From Tabrizicola piscis (lineage in GTDB: Bacteria; Pseudomonadota; Alphaproteobacteria; Rhodobacterales; Rhodobacteraceae), in NCBI RefSeq assembly GCF_003940805.1, contig NZ_CP034328.1, positions 2,976,001 to 3,040,000 on the forward strand: a DNA stretch of 64,000 nucleotides. Direction: 5' to 3'. Each line of letters starts with the position of its first letter. The first letter of the stretch is position 1. Shown one piece after another: positions 26,467-34,436 of the stretch. Under the pieces are notes generated by a model. That model saw only the letters and a list, made by a program, of their open reading frames with translations. It searched no databases and had not been told where the DNA came from. A program made the position numbers and the translations under genes.

Positions 26467-26688
26467 GGTGCGCTGAAGCGCACCCTACGAAGCGCGCCAG
26501 AGGGTCGGAAAAGCGACTGTTCAGTGGACAGTCGCCCGACCCGATTGCCTGGAGGCGCAAGCCGGAGGGCAAGGGGGGTGCAGTTTTCCCGAACGGTGGA
26601 AAATCGGGGCGCGCCTGGCTGGGCGGGCGCGGTAACGCGCCTGCCAGGGGCAGGCAGGCGCGGCCCGATTTGTCGACGGACAAATCGG
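26467..26688. repeat. Cluster of four stem-loops
   Basis: Four perfect hairpins in 220 bases: GGTGCGC-TGAA-GCGCACC (26467-26484); GCGACTGT / ACAGTCGC with an outer GGTCGG / CCGACC pair (26503-26541); TTTTCC / GGAAAA (26584-26603); CCCGATTTGTC-GACG-GACAAATCGGG (26663-26688). It lies between the dihydroxyacetone kinase stop and the start of the orphan gene, both minus strand, so it may combine operon termination with repeat insertions. Confidence 0.6.
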
Positions 26689-26704
26689 GCAAGACACGGA
26701 TGGG

Positions 26705-28327
26705 TCAGCCTTTGGCCAAATCCTCAAACAACCGCGCCACGCCTTCCGCGCCCGGGTCGTTGTGGCCCTTGAGCTTGTCGGCGGCGAGGTAGGTTGCCCT
26801 TCCGGCTTTGGCGCGGGTCATCTCGGCGGTGGCGTTTGCACCTTCTCTCGCGGCTTTGGCGGCGGCGGACACTCCCTGCGGCAACGCCGCCAGCGCGGGG
26901 GCGAGGGCGTCGATCATGGTGCGGTGGCCGGGGGCGGCTCCGCCCACTTGCATCACTCGGTCCAGACCTGCGGTGAGCGCGCCGATCCAGGTTTTGCCAG
27001 AGGCGCTCGCGTCGCCGGCGGCGGCGAAGAAGATGGCGAGGAGGACGCCGGAGGAGCCGCCCATGGTTTGGCTCAGCTCCATCCCGATGGCGCGGTAAAG
27101 CTGGGTTGGGTCGGCGAGGGGGAGGCGGTCCAGCGCGCTTTGCAGGGCGCGGGCGGCACCGGCGAGGGTGCTGCCGGTGTCGCCGTCGCCGGACTTGGCG
27201 TCGAGGAGGTTCAGGTCAGCCTCGGCCGCGATGAGGGCCTTGCAGCACCGGTCGATCAGCGCGCGGCGGGCGGGGTGGGCGGAGGGGACGGGCTGGATGG
27301 GGGCGAGGCCATCGGGGAGGGGCTTGACGGCAACGCTGCCAAGGGGGGCGAGGCCGGGCCAGGCATGGGGGGCGACGGGGGCGGCGAGGCTGGTGACCTG
27401 CGCGTGGTCAACGGGGAGGAGCGAGACGGAAAAGCCGTGCATGTCGAGTGAGGTCATCATGGCGGCGGGGCCGATGATCCATTTGGTGCGCGCCCCGAGG
27501 GGGGAGCGGGCGAGTTCCTCGGTCAGAATTGACATTTCCAACGGCGTGGTGCCGCCGAGGTTGTTGAGAAGGGCAACGTGGTCTCCGCCGCCCATGTGGG
27601 GAAGGAGTTTGTCGGCGACCATCTGCATGGCAGAGCGGGCGCCGGTGAAATCCACCTGCTCGATCCCCGCCTCACCATGGATGCCGAGGCCGAGTTCGGC
27701 TTTGCCAGCGCTGATGCGGTCTTCCTTGGGGGAGCCGGGGACAGTGCAGGTGTCGAGCGACATGCCGATGGAGATCGCGCCCTTGATGGTGGCGGTCGCG
27801 GCGGCGGTGATCGTGTCAAGGTCGGCGCCGGATTCAGCCATGGCCCCGGCGATCTTGTGGACAAAGAGAGTGCCAGCGACGCCGCGGGCCTGCGGCAGGT
27901 CAGGCAGGGCGATGTCATCATCGACGATGACCATCGAGACCTTGAGGCCGAAGGCGCGGGCGCGCTCGGCGGCGAGGCCGAAGTTGAGGCGGTCGCCGGT
28001 GTAGTTCTTGACGATGAGGAGGCAGCCGGGTTTGCCGGTGACGGCGAGGATGCCCGCAAGGACGGCGTCGACGGAAGGGCTGGCGAAGACGTCGCCGCAG
28101 ACGGCGGCGGTCAGCATCCCTTGGCCGACGAAACCGGCGTGGCTTGGTTCGTGACCGGAGCCGCCGCCAGAGACGAGGGCGACCTTGGAGCGGTCCCAGT
28201 CAGTGCGGGTGACGACCTTGATATGGGGGTAGCCGTCAAGGCGCGCCAGCTTGCCGCCGCTGGTTCGAAGGAGGCCGTCAATCGCCTCGGTCACCAGTTG
28301 GTCCTTGGAGTTCATGAACTGTTTCAT
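26705..28327 (-). CDS. dhaK: Dihydroxyacetone kinase, DhaK-DhaL fusion
   Basis: ATP-dependent kinase phosphorylating dihydroxyacetone (or a related ketotriose/tetrose) to enter lower glycolysis; cytoplasmic. 540 residues. The DhaK domain (1-~325) has SGGGSGHEPSHAGF and the substrate-binding His217 in GLGIHGEAG. The DhaL ATP-binding domain (~345-540) has DAKSGDGDTGSTL with the Mg-binding Asp residues and GGSSGVLLAIFF. The single-chain form uses ATP rather than PEP. It is the last gene of a minus-strand operon with an ABC importer, four bases overlapping the ATPase gene, so the imported solute probably becomes or contains its substrate. The unmistakable DAK1/DAK2 layout makes this a firm call. 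Confidence 0.93.
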   Translation of the reverse strand: MKQFMNSKDQLVTEAIDGLLRTSGGKLARLDGYPHIKVVTRTDWDRSKVALVSGGGSGHEPSHAGFVGQGMLTAAVCGDVFASPSVDAVLAGILAVTGKPGCLLIVKNYTGDRLNFGLAAERARAFGLKVSMVIVDDDIALPDLPQARGVAGTLFVHKIAGAMAESGADLDTITAAATATIKGAISIGMSLDTCTVPGSPKEDRISAGKAELGLGIHGEAGIEQVDFTGARSAMQMVADKLLPHMGGGDHVALLNNLGGTTPLEMSILTEELARSPLGARTKWIIGPAAMMTSLDMHGFSVSLLPVDHAQVTSLAAPVAPHAWPGLAPLGSVAVKPLPDGLAPIQPVPSAHPARRALIDRCCKALIAAEADLNLLDAKSGDGDTGSTLAGAARALQSALDRLPLADPTQLYRAIGMELSQTMGGSSGVLLAIFFAAAGDASASGKTWIGALTAGLDRVMQVGGAAPGHRTMIDALAPALAALPQGVSAAAKAAREGANATAEMTRAKAGRATYLAADKLKGHNDPGAEGVARLFEDLAKG

Positions 28328-29331
28328 GGGGTTGGTCCCTGGATGCGGTTGCCGCTGGCGTCAAACCAGAGCGGGTTGTGCGGGCGGATCTGAAGGGTGT
28401 CGCCGGGGCGGGCCTCGGTATGCGGATCGGTGAGGGTGATCATCTCATGCGGGCCGAGGGTGAGGTGCAGGCGGGTCTGGTCGCCAAGGTGTTCGACGCG
28501 GCGGATGGTGGCGTCGCGGCCTTCACCGACGTGGATATGTTCGGGGCGCAGGCCGATCTGGGTGGCACCGGGCGGCGCTGGGCCGAAGGCGTCGGCGGGC
28601 AGGAGGTTGATGCGCGGCTGGCCGAGGCGGGAGGCGACATAGGCGGAGACGGGGTTTTCGTAGATCTCCCTCGGCGAGCCGTATTGGACAAGGCGGCCGT
28701 GGTCGAGAACGCCGACATGGGTGGCCATGGTCATCGCCTCGATCTGGTCATGGGTGACGTAAAGGAAGGTTGCCCCAAGCTCGGCGTGGATGCGCTTGAG
28801 TTCGATCCGCAGGTCGGCGCGGAGTTTGGCATCGAGGCTGCTGAGGGGTTCGTCCATCAGGTAGATGCGGGGTTGCCGCACCAGCGCCCGGCCGATGGAG
28901 ACGCGCTGCATCTCACCCCCTGACAGGGCGGTGGCCTTGTTGTCGAGCTTGTGGGGGATGTGCAGCACTGCGGCCACCTCGGCCACGCGCTTGGCAATCT
29001 CGGCTTCCGGGAGGGCGATCATGGGGGAGCGGAGCGGGAAGGCGAGGTTTTCGCGCACGGTGAGGTGGGGGTAAAGCGAGTATTGCTGGAAGACCATCGC
29101 CACGTCACGCTGGGCGGGGGTGTCTTGCAGGACGCTGTGGCCGCCGATGCGGATATCGCCTGCGTCGGGGCGGTCGAGGCCGGCGATCAGGCGCAACGTG
29201 GTGGTCTTGCCCGCCCCGGTGGGGCCAAGGAGGACGACGAAGGCACCGTCGGGGATGGTCAGCGACACATCGCTAAGGGCCTTGGCGGCGCCGAAGGATT
29301 TGCTCAGGCCGGAGAGGGTGACTTCAGCCAT
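28324..29331 (-). CDS. Carbohydrate ABC transporter ATP-binding protein (second)
   Basis: CUT1-type (UgpC/MalK-like) ATPase, 335 residues. Seen: Walker A GPTGAGKTT, Q-loop VFQQYSLYPHLTVREN, signature LSGGEMQRVSIGRA, Walker B IYLMDEPLSSLDA, switch His in YVTHDQ, and a C-terminal TOBE/regulatory domain (GLRPEHIHVGEG). Start ATG 29331 (MAEVTLSG) overlaps the end of the preceding ATPase gene by eight bases. The importer therefore has two different ATPase subunits, as in glycerol-type GlpST systems, and may work as a heterodimer. Confidence 0.9.
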   Translation of the reverse strand: MAEVTLSGLSKSFGAAKALSDVSLTIPDGAFVVLLGPTGAGKTTTLRLIAGLDRPDAGDIRIGGHSVLQDTPAQRDVAMVFQQYSLYPHLTVRENLAFPLRSPMIALPEAEIAKRVAEVAAVLHIPHKLDNKATALSGGEMQRVSIGRALVRQPRIYLMDEPLSSLDAKLRADLRIELKRIHAELGATFLYVTHDQIEAMTMATHVGVLDHGRLVQYGSPREIYENPVSAYVASRLGQPRINLLPADAFGPAPPGATQIGLRPEHIHVGEGRDATIRRVEHLGDQTRLHLTLGPHEMITLTDPHTEARPGDTLQIRPHNPLWFDASGNRIQGPTP

Positions 29332-30418
29332 GATGAACCCCGGCATTGGCGGCAGTGCGGAAAGCGCGGCCGGTGGTGGCGTCAAACAAGGACAGCGTAC
29401 GGGGGTTGAGGGTCAGGCCAACAGCCTCACCCAGCTTGACGGACTGCGTTGCCGGCGCGCGGGCCTTTACCACGCCGTTTGGGGTGGACAGGGTGACGAT
29501 CTGGGTGGTGCCCAGATATTCCGTCGCCTCCACCCGCCCGCGATAGGGGCTGTTGTCGGTCAGCCCCACATGTTCGGGCCGCACGCCGAGGACGAGCTTG
29601 CCCGCGGCGGGTTCTTGCAGTTCGGGGAGGGACATTGGCACCTCGCCCAGTTGCACGCTGGTCGCCCCCGCCGCCGCCACACCTTCGAAGCGCAGGAAGT
29701 TCATCGACGGGCTGCCGATGAAATCTGCCACGAACAGGGTGGCGGGGTGGTCATAGATATCCTGCGGCGTGCCGAATTGCTCGACGACGCCGTGGTTCAT
29801 CACCACGATCTTGTCGCCCATCTGCATCGCCTCAAGCTGGTCATGGGTGACATAGACGGTGGTCGCCTTCATCCGGTCGTGCAGCGCGCGGAGTTCTTCG
29901 GACATGTGTTCGCGAAACTCCGCGTCCAGCGCGCCAAGGGGTTCGTCCATCATGAAGGCCTTCGGGTTTCTGACGATCGCCCGGCCAAGCGCCACCCGCT
30001 GACGGTCGCCGCCAGAGAGGCCACCGACCGGTTTGTCGAGGATGTCGGCAATGCCAAGGATGCGCGCCACCTCGGCCACCTTGGCCTGCACCTGCGCCTT
30101 CGGCATGCCCTGGCTGACGAGGGGATAGCTGATGTTTTTCCGCACGTTCATATGCGGGTAAAGCGCGAACATCTGGAACACCATCGCAATGTCGCGCTGG
30201 CTGGCGGGTTTCTGGCTGACATCCTCACCGTCGATCAGGATCTCGCCCGAGGTGGGCAGTTCCAGCCCGGCGATCATGCGCAAGGTTGTGGTCTTGCCGC
30301 AGCCGGACGGGCCGAGCAGCATGAAGAATTCGCCGTCCCTGATGGTGAAGGACGACCCCCTCACCGCCGTGAACGCGCCGAATTCCTTGCGCAGGTTGCG
30401 GATGACGATTTCGGCCAT
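29324..30418 (-). CDS. Carbohydrate ABC transporter ATP-binding protein (first)
   Basis: CUT1-type ATPase, 364 residues. Seen: Walker A GPSGCGKTT, VFQMFALYPHMNVRKN, signature LSGGDRQRVALGRA, Walker B AFMMDEPLGALDA, switch His YVTHDQ, and the TOBE region VRPEHVGLTDN. ATG 30418 (MAEIVIRNLRKEF) was chosen because homology begins there; the longer open frame upstream is a shadow of the small membrane gene. It differs clearly from the next ATPase, so the pair is not a recent duplication. Confidence 0.9.
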   Translation of the reverse strand: MAEIVIRNLRKEFGAFTAVRGSSFTIRDGEFFMLLGPSGCGKTTTLRMIAGLELPTSGEILIDGEDVSQKPASQRDIAMVFQMFALYPHMNVRKNISYPLVSQGMPKAQVQAKVAEVARILGIADILDKPVGGLSGGDRQRVALGRAIVRNPKAFMMDEPLGALDAEFREHMSEELRALHDRMKATTVYVTHDQLEAMQMGDKIVVMNHGVVEQFGTPQDIYDHPATLFVADFIGSPSMNFLRFEGVAAAGATSVQLGEVPMSLPELQEPAAGKLVLGVRPEHVGLTDNSPYRGRVEATEYLGTTQIVTLSTPNGVVKARAPATQSVKLGEAVGLTLNPRTLSLFDATTGRAFRTAANAGVHHG

Positions 30419-30420
30419 GA

Positions 30421-30609
30421 CTATTCCGGAAAGTGGCTGGTGACGATGAACATCAGGGTGCCGATCAGAGTGACAACAAAGGACCAGGTGAAGGCCCAGA
30501 GAAAGAAGGGCTGCATCAGCATCACGACGCCAAGCGCGATGAGGACGGTGGCGAGGTTCTCCCACGGGCCACGGCGAAAGCGGAGGAGGCCATTGAAGAA
30601 GCTGCTCAT
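30421..30609 (-). CDS. Small membrane protein of the ABC operon
   Basis: 62 residues, with two hydrophobic segments (NLATVLIALGVVMLMQPFFLW and TWSFVVTLIGTLMFIVTSH) separated by a short turn, hence a predicted helical hairpin in the inner membrane. It lies between the second permease and first ATPase genes, two bases from the latter, so it is part of the operon. Comparable small membrane proteins occur in glycerol-type ABC operons; a role as accessory subunit is inference. No catalytic motif. Confidence 0.7.
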   Translation of the reverse strand: MSSFFNGLLRFRRGPWENLATVLIALGVVMLMQPFFLWAFTWSFVVTLIGTLMFIVTSHFPE

Positions 30610-30636
30610 CTCTTGGCCCTTTCATTCTGGGAAAAA

Positions 30637-30688
30637 TATCCCCGCCGGAGGCATCCGACCCTGGCTGCGGGAGCCTCCGGCGGGGATA
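30637..30688. repeat. 16-nt inverted repeat within the operon, family B
   Basis: TATCCCCGCCGGAGGC (30637-30652) and its exact reverse complement (30673-30688) with 20 bases between, in the 103-base gap between the permease and small membrane genes. CGCCGGAGGCATCCGAC is shared with the right arm of the repeat at 18047-18082. A stable intercistronic hairpin that may act on mRNA decay. Confidence 0.65.
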
Positions 30689-30712
30689 CTTGAGCCATTG
30701 TGAAAGCAAAGA

Positions 30713-31654
30713 TCATTTGCGCACCGCTCCGAACGTGATACCGCGCAGAAGATGTTTGCGGAGGAGGATCGTGAAGATCATGACGGGCAGGAGGAACAGC
30801 GTTGCCCCTGCGGCCACGGCGGGCCAGTCCTGACCGCCAACGCCGATGATAGTGGGGATGAACGGGGGCGCAGTCTGGGCGTTGCCCGAGGTGAGGAGGA
30901 CCGCGAAGGCGTATTCGTTCCACGCAAAGATCAGGCAGAAGATCGCGGTGGAGGCGATGCCGGTGGCGGCCTGAGGCAGCACGACTTTGCGGAAGGCCTG
31001 AAACCGGGTGTAGCCGTCGATCAGGGCGGCCTCTTCATATTCGCGGGGAATCTCGTCGATGAAGCCTTTCAGCAGCCACACGGCAAGCGAGATGTTCACC
31101 CCGGTATAAAGCAGGATCATGCCAAGATGCGTGTCCGAAAGGCCAAGCTGGCGGTACATCAGGAAGATCGGGATCGCGACAGCGATGGGGGGCATCATCC
31201 GGGTGGAAAGGATGAAGAACAGAAGGTCATCCTTGAGCGGCACCTTGAAGCGGCTGAAGGCATAAGCGGCCAGCGTGCCAAGGAAGATCGACAGCGCGGT
31301 GGACCCAAAGCCGATGATGACGGAATTCAGGAACCGCTCGCCAAAGCGCGAGGGGCCAGTGACAACCTCGCCCCGGCGCTGGACGATTTCGTCGACGAAA
31401 TTGTCGGGCGGGGGCATTGTCGCCAATTGTTCCGGCGTGGCGCGGGTGCGGTCGGTGAAGAGGTTCACATAGCCTTCGATCGAGGGCGAGAAGAGCACCT
31501 TTGGCGGATAGCTGATACTGTCCGGCCCGGTCTTGAACCCGGTGGAGATGATCCAGACCAGCGGCAAAAGGGTGATGACCGTGTAGGCCACGACCAAGGC
31601 ACCCGCGACCCATTTCGAAAGCTTCGATGGTTCGGTGACGGAATAGGCGCTCAT
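30713..31654 (-). CDS. Carbohydrate ABC transporter permease (MalG-type)
   Basis: Inner-membrane permease of the CUT1 class, 313 residues, six hydrophobic helices. Seen: first helix GALVVAYTVITLLPLVWIIS, a large periplasmic loop (residues ~40-110), and the EAA coupling loop EYEEAALIDGYTRFQAFRKVVLPQAATGI (residues ~200-230, read as overlapping pieces). ATG 31654 (MSAYSVTEPSK) starts the true protein. It pairs with the permease encoded upstream to form the transmembrane heterodimer. Confidence 0.9.
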   Translation of the reverse strand: MSAYSVTEPSKLSKWVAGALVVAYTVITLLPLVWIISTGFKTGPDSISYPPKVLFSPSIEGYVNLFTDRTRATPEQLATMPPPDNFVDEIVQRRGEVVTGPSRFGERFLNSVIIGFGSTALSIFLGTLAAYAFSRFKVPLKDDLLFFILSTRMMPPIAVAIPIFLMYRQLGLSDTHLGMILLYTGVNISLAVWLLKGFIDEIPREYEEAALIDGYTRFQAFRKVVLPQAATGIASTAIFCLIFAWNEYAFAVLLTSGNAQTAPPFIPTIIGVGGQDWPAVAAGATLFLLPVMIFTILLRKHLLRGITFGAVRK

Positions 31655-31683
31655 TTCTGGCCTCGGGCATTGGTTCTGGCGGG

Positions 31684-31740
31684 TGTCCCCCCCACCCCGG
31701 CCCTCCCCCACGAGGGGGGAGGGAGGTGCGGCGTGGCTGG
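31684..31740. repeat. Repeat family C, copy 2
   Basis: Nearly identical to 25589-25644: CCCTCCCCC / GGGGGAGGG stem (31701-31709 with 31715-31723) and terminal TGGCTGG. It lies in the 184-base gap between the two permease genes. Confidence 0.65.
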
Positions 31741-31770
31741 TGTGCAGCGCGAGGCTTGGCGCGGGGCGGC

Positions 31771-31820
31771 TCCCCTCCCCCTTGTGGGGAGGGGATGGGG
31801 GTGGGGGTGGGGGTGGGGGG
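31771..31820. repeat. 10-bp hairpin followed by a G-tract
   Basis: TCCCCTCCCC / GGGGAGGGGA (31771-31780 with 31786-31795, loop CTTGT) is followed by a run of TGGGGG units to 31820. The plus-strand G-run has four or more G5 tracts in a row and could fold as a G-quadruplex on the template strand of the operon. Together with the previous repeat it fills the gap between the permease genes. Confidence 0.6.
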
Positions 31821-31838
31821 CTTGGCGAGGGATCGACA

Positions 31839-32786
31839 TCACCGCTCCTTCACCTTGTTCAGCGCCTTGACGTAGATCGAGGCCAGGCCGAAGACCGTGA
31901 CGAACAGGATGATCGCGTAGGCCGAGGAATAGCCGGTGCGCCATTTCTCGAACGCTTCGCGCTTCAACTCGATCGAGGACAGAAGCGTGGTGTCACCCGG
32001 GCCGCCGCCGGTCAGCAGGACCACGAGGTCGAACATCTTGAAGTTCTCGATCCCGCGGAACAGGACGGCGAGCATCAGGAAGGGCAGGACCATCGGGACG
32101 GTCATCGTCCAGAACTGCCGCCACTTCGAGGCGCGGTCGACCTCGGCCGCCTCGTAGATGTAGTCGGGGATCGACCGCAGGCCCGCAAGGCAGATCAGCA
32201 TCACGAAGGGCGTCCACATCCAGGTGTCGACGATGACGATGGCCCATGGCGCGAGGGTGACGGAGCCCAGCATGGTGAAGGATGAGGCGGGGATGCCGGT
32301 CACGAATTCGACCGCGTAGTTGATGAGGCCGATCTGCGGCTGGTACAGGAAGGTCCAGAAGTTGCCCACCACGGCGGGCGACAGCATCATCGGGATCACG
32401 ATGAGGGTGGTCATCAGGTCATTGCCGCGGAACTTGCGGTTGATCAGCCAGGCGAGGGTGAAGCCGATCAGCACCTGCAGCACCAGCGTCCAGAACAGGA
32501 AATGCGCGGTGGCCTGCATCGTCTGCCAGATGTCGGGGTCGGTCAGGATGCGTTCGTAATTGCGCAGGCCGACCCATTCGACAGGCTCGTTCGGGCGGTT
32601 GGCGCGGTAGTTGGTGAAGGACAGCCGGATGGTCCAGATCAGCGGGAAGATGTTGATCGCAAGGAGGAGGAGGATGGTGGGGGCAACGAAGATCCAGGCG
32701 ATGGTGCGGTCCGAAAGGCCCCGCACCTTGCGGGCAAGGGTGGGCGGTGTGGCGCGGGCAAGGCGGTCGGCTGGGGTGTCGGACAT
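31839..32786 (-). CDS. Carbohydrate ABC transporter permease (MalF-type)
   Basis: Inner-membrane permease of the CUT1 class, about 315 residues, six main helices. Seen: TIAWIFVAPTILLLLAINIFPL first helix, then SFTNYRANRPNEPVEWVGLRNYERI, and the coupling loop YIYEAAEVDRASKWRQFWTM. Start ATG 32786 (MSDTPADR) has AAGG 8 bases upstream; an in-frame ATG at 32810 lacks a ribosome site. Order binding protein, MalF-type, MalG-type is the usual CUT1 order. Confidence 0.9.
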   Translation of the reverse strand: MSDTPADRLARATPPTLARKVRGLSDRTIAWIFVAPTILLLLAINIFPLIWTIRLSFTNYRANRPNEPVEWVGLRNYERILTDPDIWQTMQATAHFLFWTLVLQVLIGFTLAWLINRKFRGNDLMTTLIVIPMMLSPAVVGNFWTFLYQPQIGLINYAVEFVTGIPASSFTMLGSVTLAPWAIVIVDTWMWTPFVMLICLAGLRSIPDYIYEAAEVDRASKWRQFWTMTVPMVLPFLMLAVLFRGIENFKMFDLVVLLTGGGPGDTTLLSSIELKREAFEKWRTGYSSAYAIILFVTVFGLASIYVKALNKVKER

Positions 32787-32923
32787 CGGGGCGGCCTTGA
32801 TCGGGGGCATGCGGCAGTCTACGCCAGATTTGGCGCTGTGAACCCTGCTTCGTTGCGGGATGCGGTGGAGAGGGGGCGCTGACCCTGTGGCAGGGCGGGC
32901 GATCCCGGGTGGACTAAGGCGTC

Positions 32924-32945
32924 GGGGGCGGGCAGGCCCGCCCCC
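32924..32945 (-). promoter_or_regulatory. Stem-loop directly after the binding-protein gene
   Basis: GGGGGCGGG-CAGG-CCCGCCCCC, a 9-bp all-GC stem with 4-nt loop, 8 bases past the binding-protein stop (minus strand) and 138 bases before the first permease start. No T-tract. Likely an mRNA-stabilising or attenuating hairpin giving more binding protein than membrane subunits. Confidence 0.7.
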
Positions 32946-32953
32946 ATGCCGGA

Positions 32954-34276
32954 TCAGAGCTTGCCGTCATCCTCGAACGTGACGGTCCAGTCGGCGACCA
33001 GGCCGTCCAGCGCCTCTTGTGCGGTGCCAGTGCCGGCAACGACATAGTCGTGGAAGCGCTTCTGGCTGTCCGCGAGGAGGGTCGCGTAGCTGGGTTCGGC
33101 CCAGAAGTCCTTCACGATGGCCATCGAGTCGAGGAAGGTCTGCGCATAGGGCTGGCTGGAGGCGAAGGCGGGGTCTTCCACCACGGCGCGCAGGCAGGAG
33201 AAGCCGCCCATCGACCACCACTTCTGCTGCACCTCGGCCTGTGCGAACCACTTGATGTATTCCAGCGCCGCATCCTGCTTTTCGCTGTAGGACACCACCG
33301 AAATGCCCTGACCACCAAGCTGGGCAAAACGTTCGCCGTCGGGGCCCGCGGGGTTCACCAGATAGCCGGTCTTGCCGCCGCCGACGTTGGGGTCAACCTC
33401 GAACCCCGGCCAGGTGAAGGCGAAGTTCATCTGCATCGCGACCTGACCGGATTTGTAGGCGTCGATGCCTTCGCCCATATAGGCGTTCGACATGCCCGGC
33501 GGGGTGCAGCAGTCGTAAAGCGACTTGTAGAACTCCAGCCCCGCGACGGCACCCGGCGAATTGACGAAGCCCGCCATGTCATAGGGTTTGTCGGGGTTTT
33601 CGTATTTGAAGCCGAAGGAGTAGAGGACGTCCATCACGCCCATCGTGATGCCTTCGGACCCGCGTTCGGTGTAGATCGACGCACCGTAGACCGTTTTGCC
33701 GTCAATCTCGCGGCCTTGGAAGAATTCGGCCACCTCTTTCAGTTCGGCGAAGGTGGCGGGGGGCGTCAGGTCGCGTCCGGTCTTTTCCTTGAAGGCAGTG
33801 GCGATTTCCGGGCGTTCGAACCAGTCCTTGCGGTAGGTCCAGCCGACGACGTCACCGAAGGCGGGCAGCGACCAGTAGTTCGGCGTGCCCTTCGGCCATT
33901 CGGAATAGCCGGTCACGGTGGCCGGAACGAAGGCATCCATCGAGATGGCATTGGCGTCGAAGAAATCGTTCAGCTTGACATAGTGGCCCGATTCCGCGCC
34001 CGCACCGATCCACTGGCTGTCGCCGATCATCAGGTCGCACAGTTTGCCGCCCGAGTTCAGTTCGTTCAGCATCCGGTCAGCGAAGTTGGGCCATGGGACG
34101 AATTCGAAATTCATCTTGATGCCCGACTGCGCTTCGAAGTCCTTGGACAGTTCGACAAGCGCGTTCGCCGGGTCCCAGGCGGCCCAGCACAGCGTCAGTT
34201 CGGTGGTCTGGGCATTGGCCTGGGCAGCCCAGACCAATGCAAGCGCCGCGGATGCGGCCAGTGTTGTCCGTTTCAT
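32954..34276 (-). CDS. ABC transporter substrate-binding protein (CUT1, polyol/sugar-like)
   Basis: Periplasmic solute-binding protein, 440 residues. Seen: signal peptide (MKRTTLAASAALALVWAAQANA), extracellular-solute-binding start ELTLCWAAWDPANALVELSKDFEAQ, and the mid-domain YRKDWFERPEIATAFKEKTG. ATG 34276 follows a GGGAGGAA ribosome site. First transporter gene of the LacI-linked operon ending in dihydroxyacetone kinase, so the solute is probably a polyol, ketose or triose (inference). Four Cys after the signal peptide suggest possible disulfides. Confidence 0.9.
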   Translation of the reverse strand: MKRTTLAASAALALVWAAQANAQTTELTLCWAAWDPANALVELSKDFEAQSGIKMNFEFVPWPNFADRMLNELNSGGKLCDLMIGDSQWIGAGAESGHYVKLNDFFDANAISMDAFVPATVTGYSEWPKGTPNYWSLPAFGDVVGWTYRKDWFERPEIATAFKEKTGRDLTPPATFAELKEVAEFFQGREIDGKTVYGASIYTERGSEGITMGVMDVLYSFGFKYENPDKPYDMAGFVNSPGAVAGLEFYKSLYDCCTPPGMSNAYMGEGIDAYKSGQVAMQMNFAFTWPGFEVDPNVGGGKTGYLVNPAGPDGERFAQLGGQGISVVSYSEKQDAALEYIKWFAQAEVQQKWWSMGGFSCLRAVVEDPAFASSQPYAQTFLDSMAIVKDFWAEPSYATLLADSQKRFHDYVVAGTGTAQEALDGLVADWTVTFEDDGKL

Positions 34277-34378
34277 GGCATTCCTCCCGATGATGTTGCA
34301 GGTGGACCCGTACCGATGCCGGGCCTTCTTGAATTGCCATGACGATAGACACGAGGGTGGCGACCTGTAAAGCATTTT

Positions 34379-34394
34379 TGAGGTACGCACCTCA
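34379..34394. promoter_or_regulatory. LacI-type operator
   Basis: TGAGGTACGCACCTCA: perfect 6-bp arms TGAGGT / ACCTCA around a central CG, the classic LacI-family operator form, 103 bases upstream of the binding-protein start and just beyond the regulator's 3' end. The left half TGAGGTACG recurs at 35573-35581. On the minus strand TTTACA and TCTATC spaced by 16 bases follow it and could be the -35/-10 pair (weak). Confidence 0.7.
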
Positions 34395-34436
34395 TTTCTT
34401 GCCATGCCCTTGTTTCAAAGCGATTTGGGGGCGGGA

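Noticed and set aside
26467..26688. CRISPR array or tRNA cluster
   Set aside because: The hairpins are not regularly spaced direct repeats, and no cloverleaf or CCA-like end is visible.
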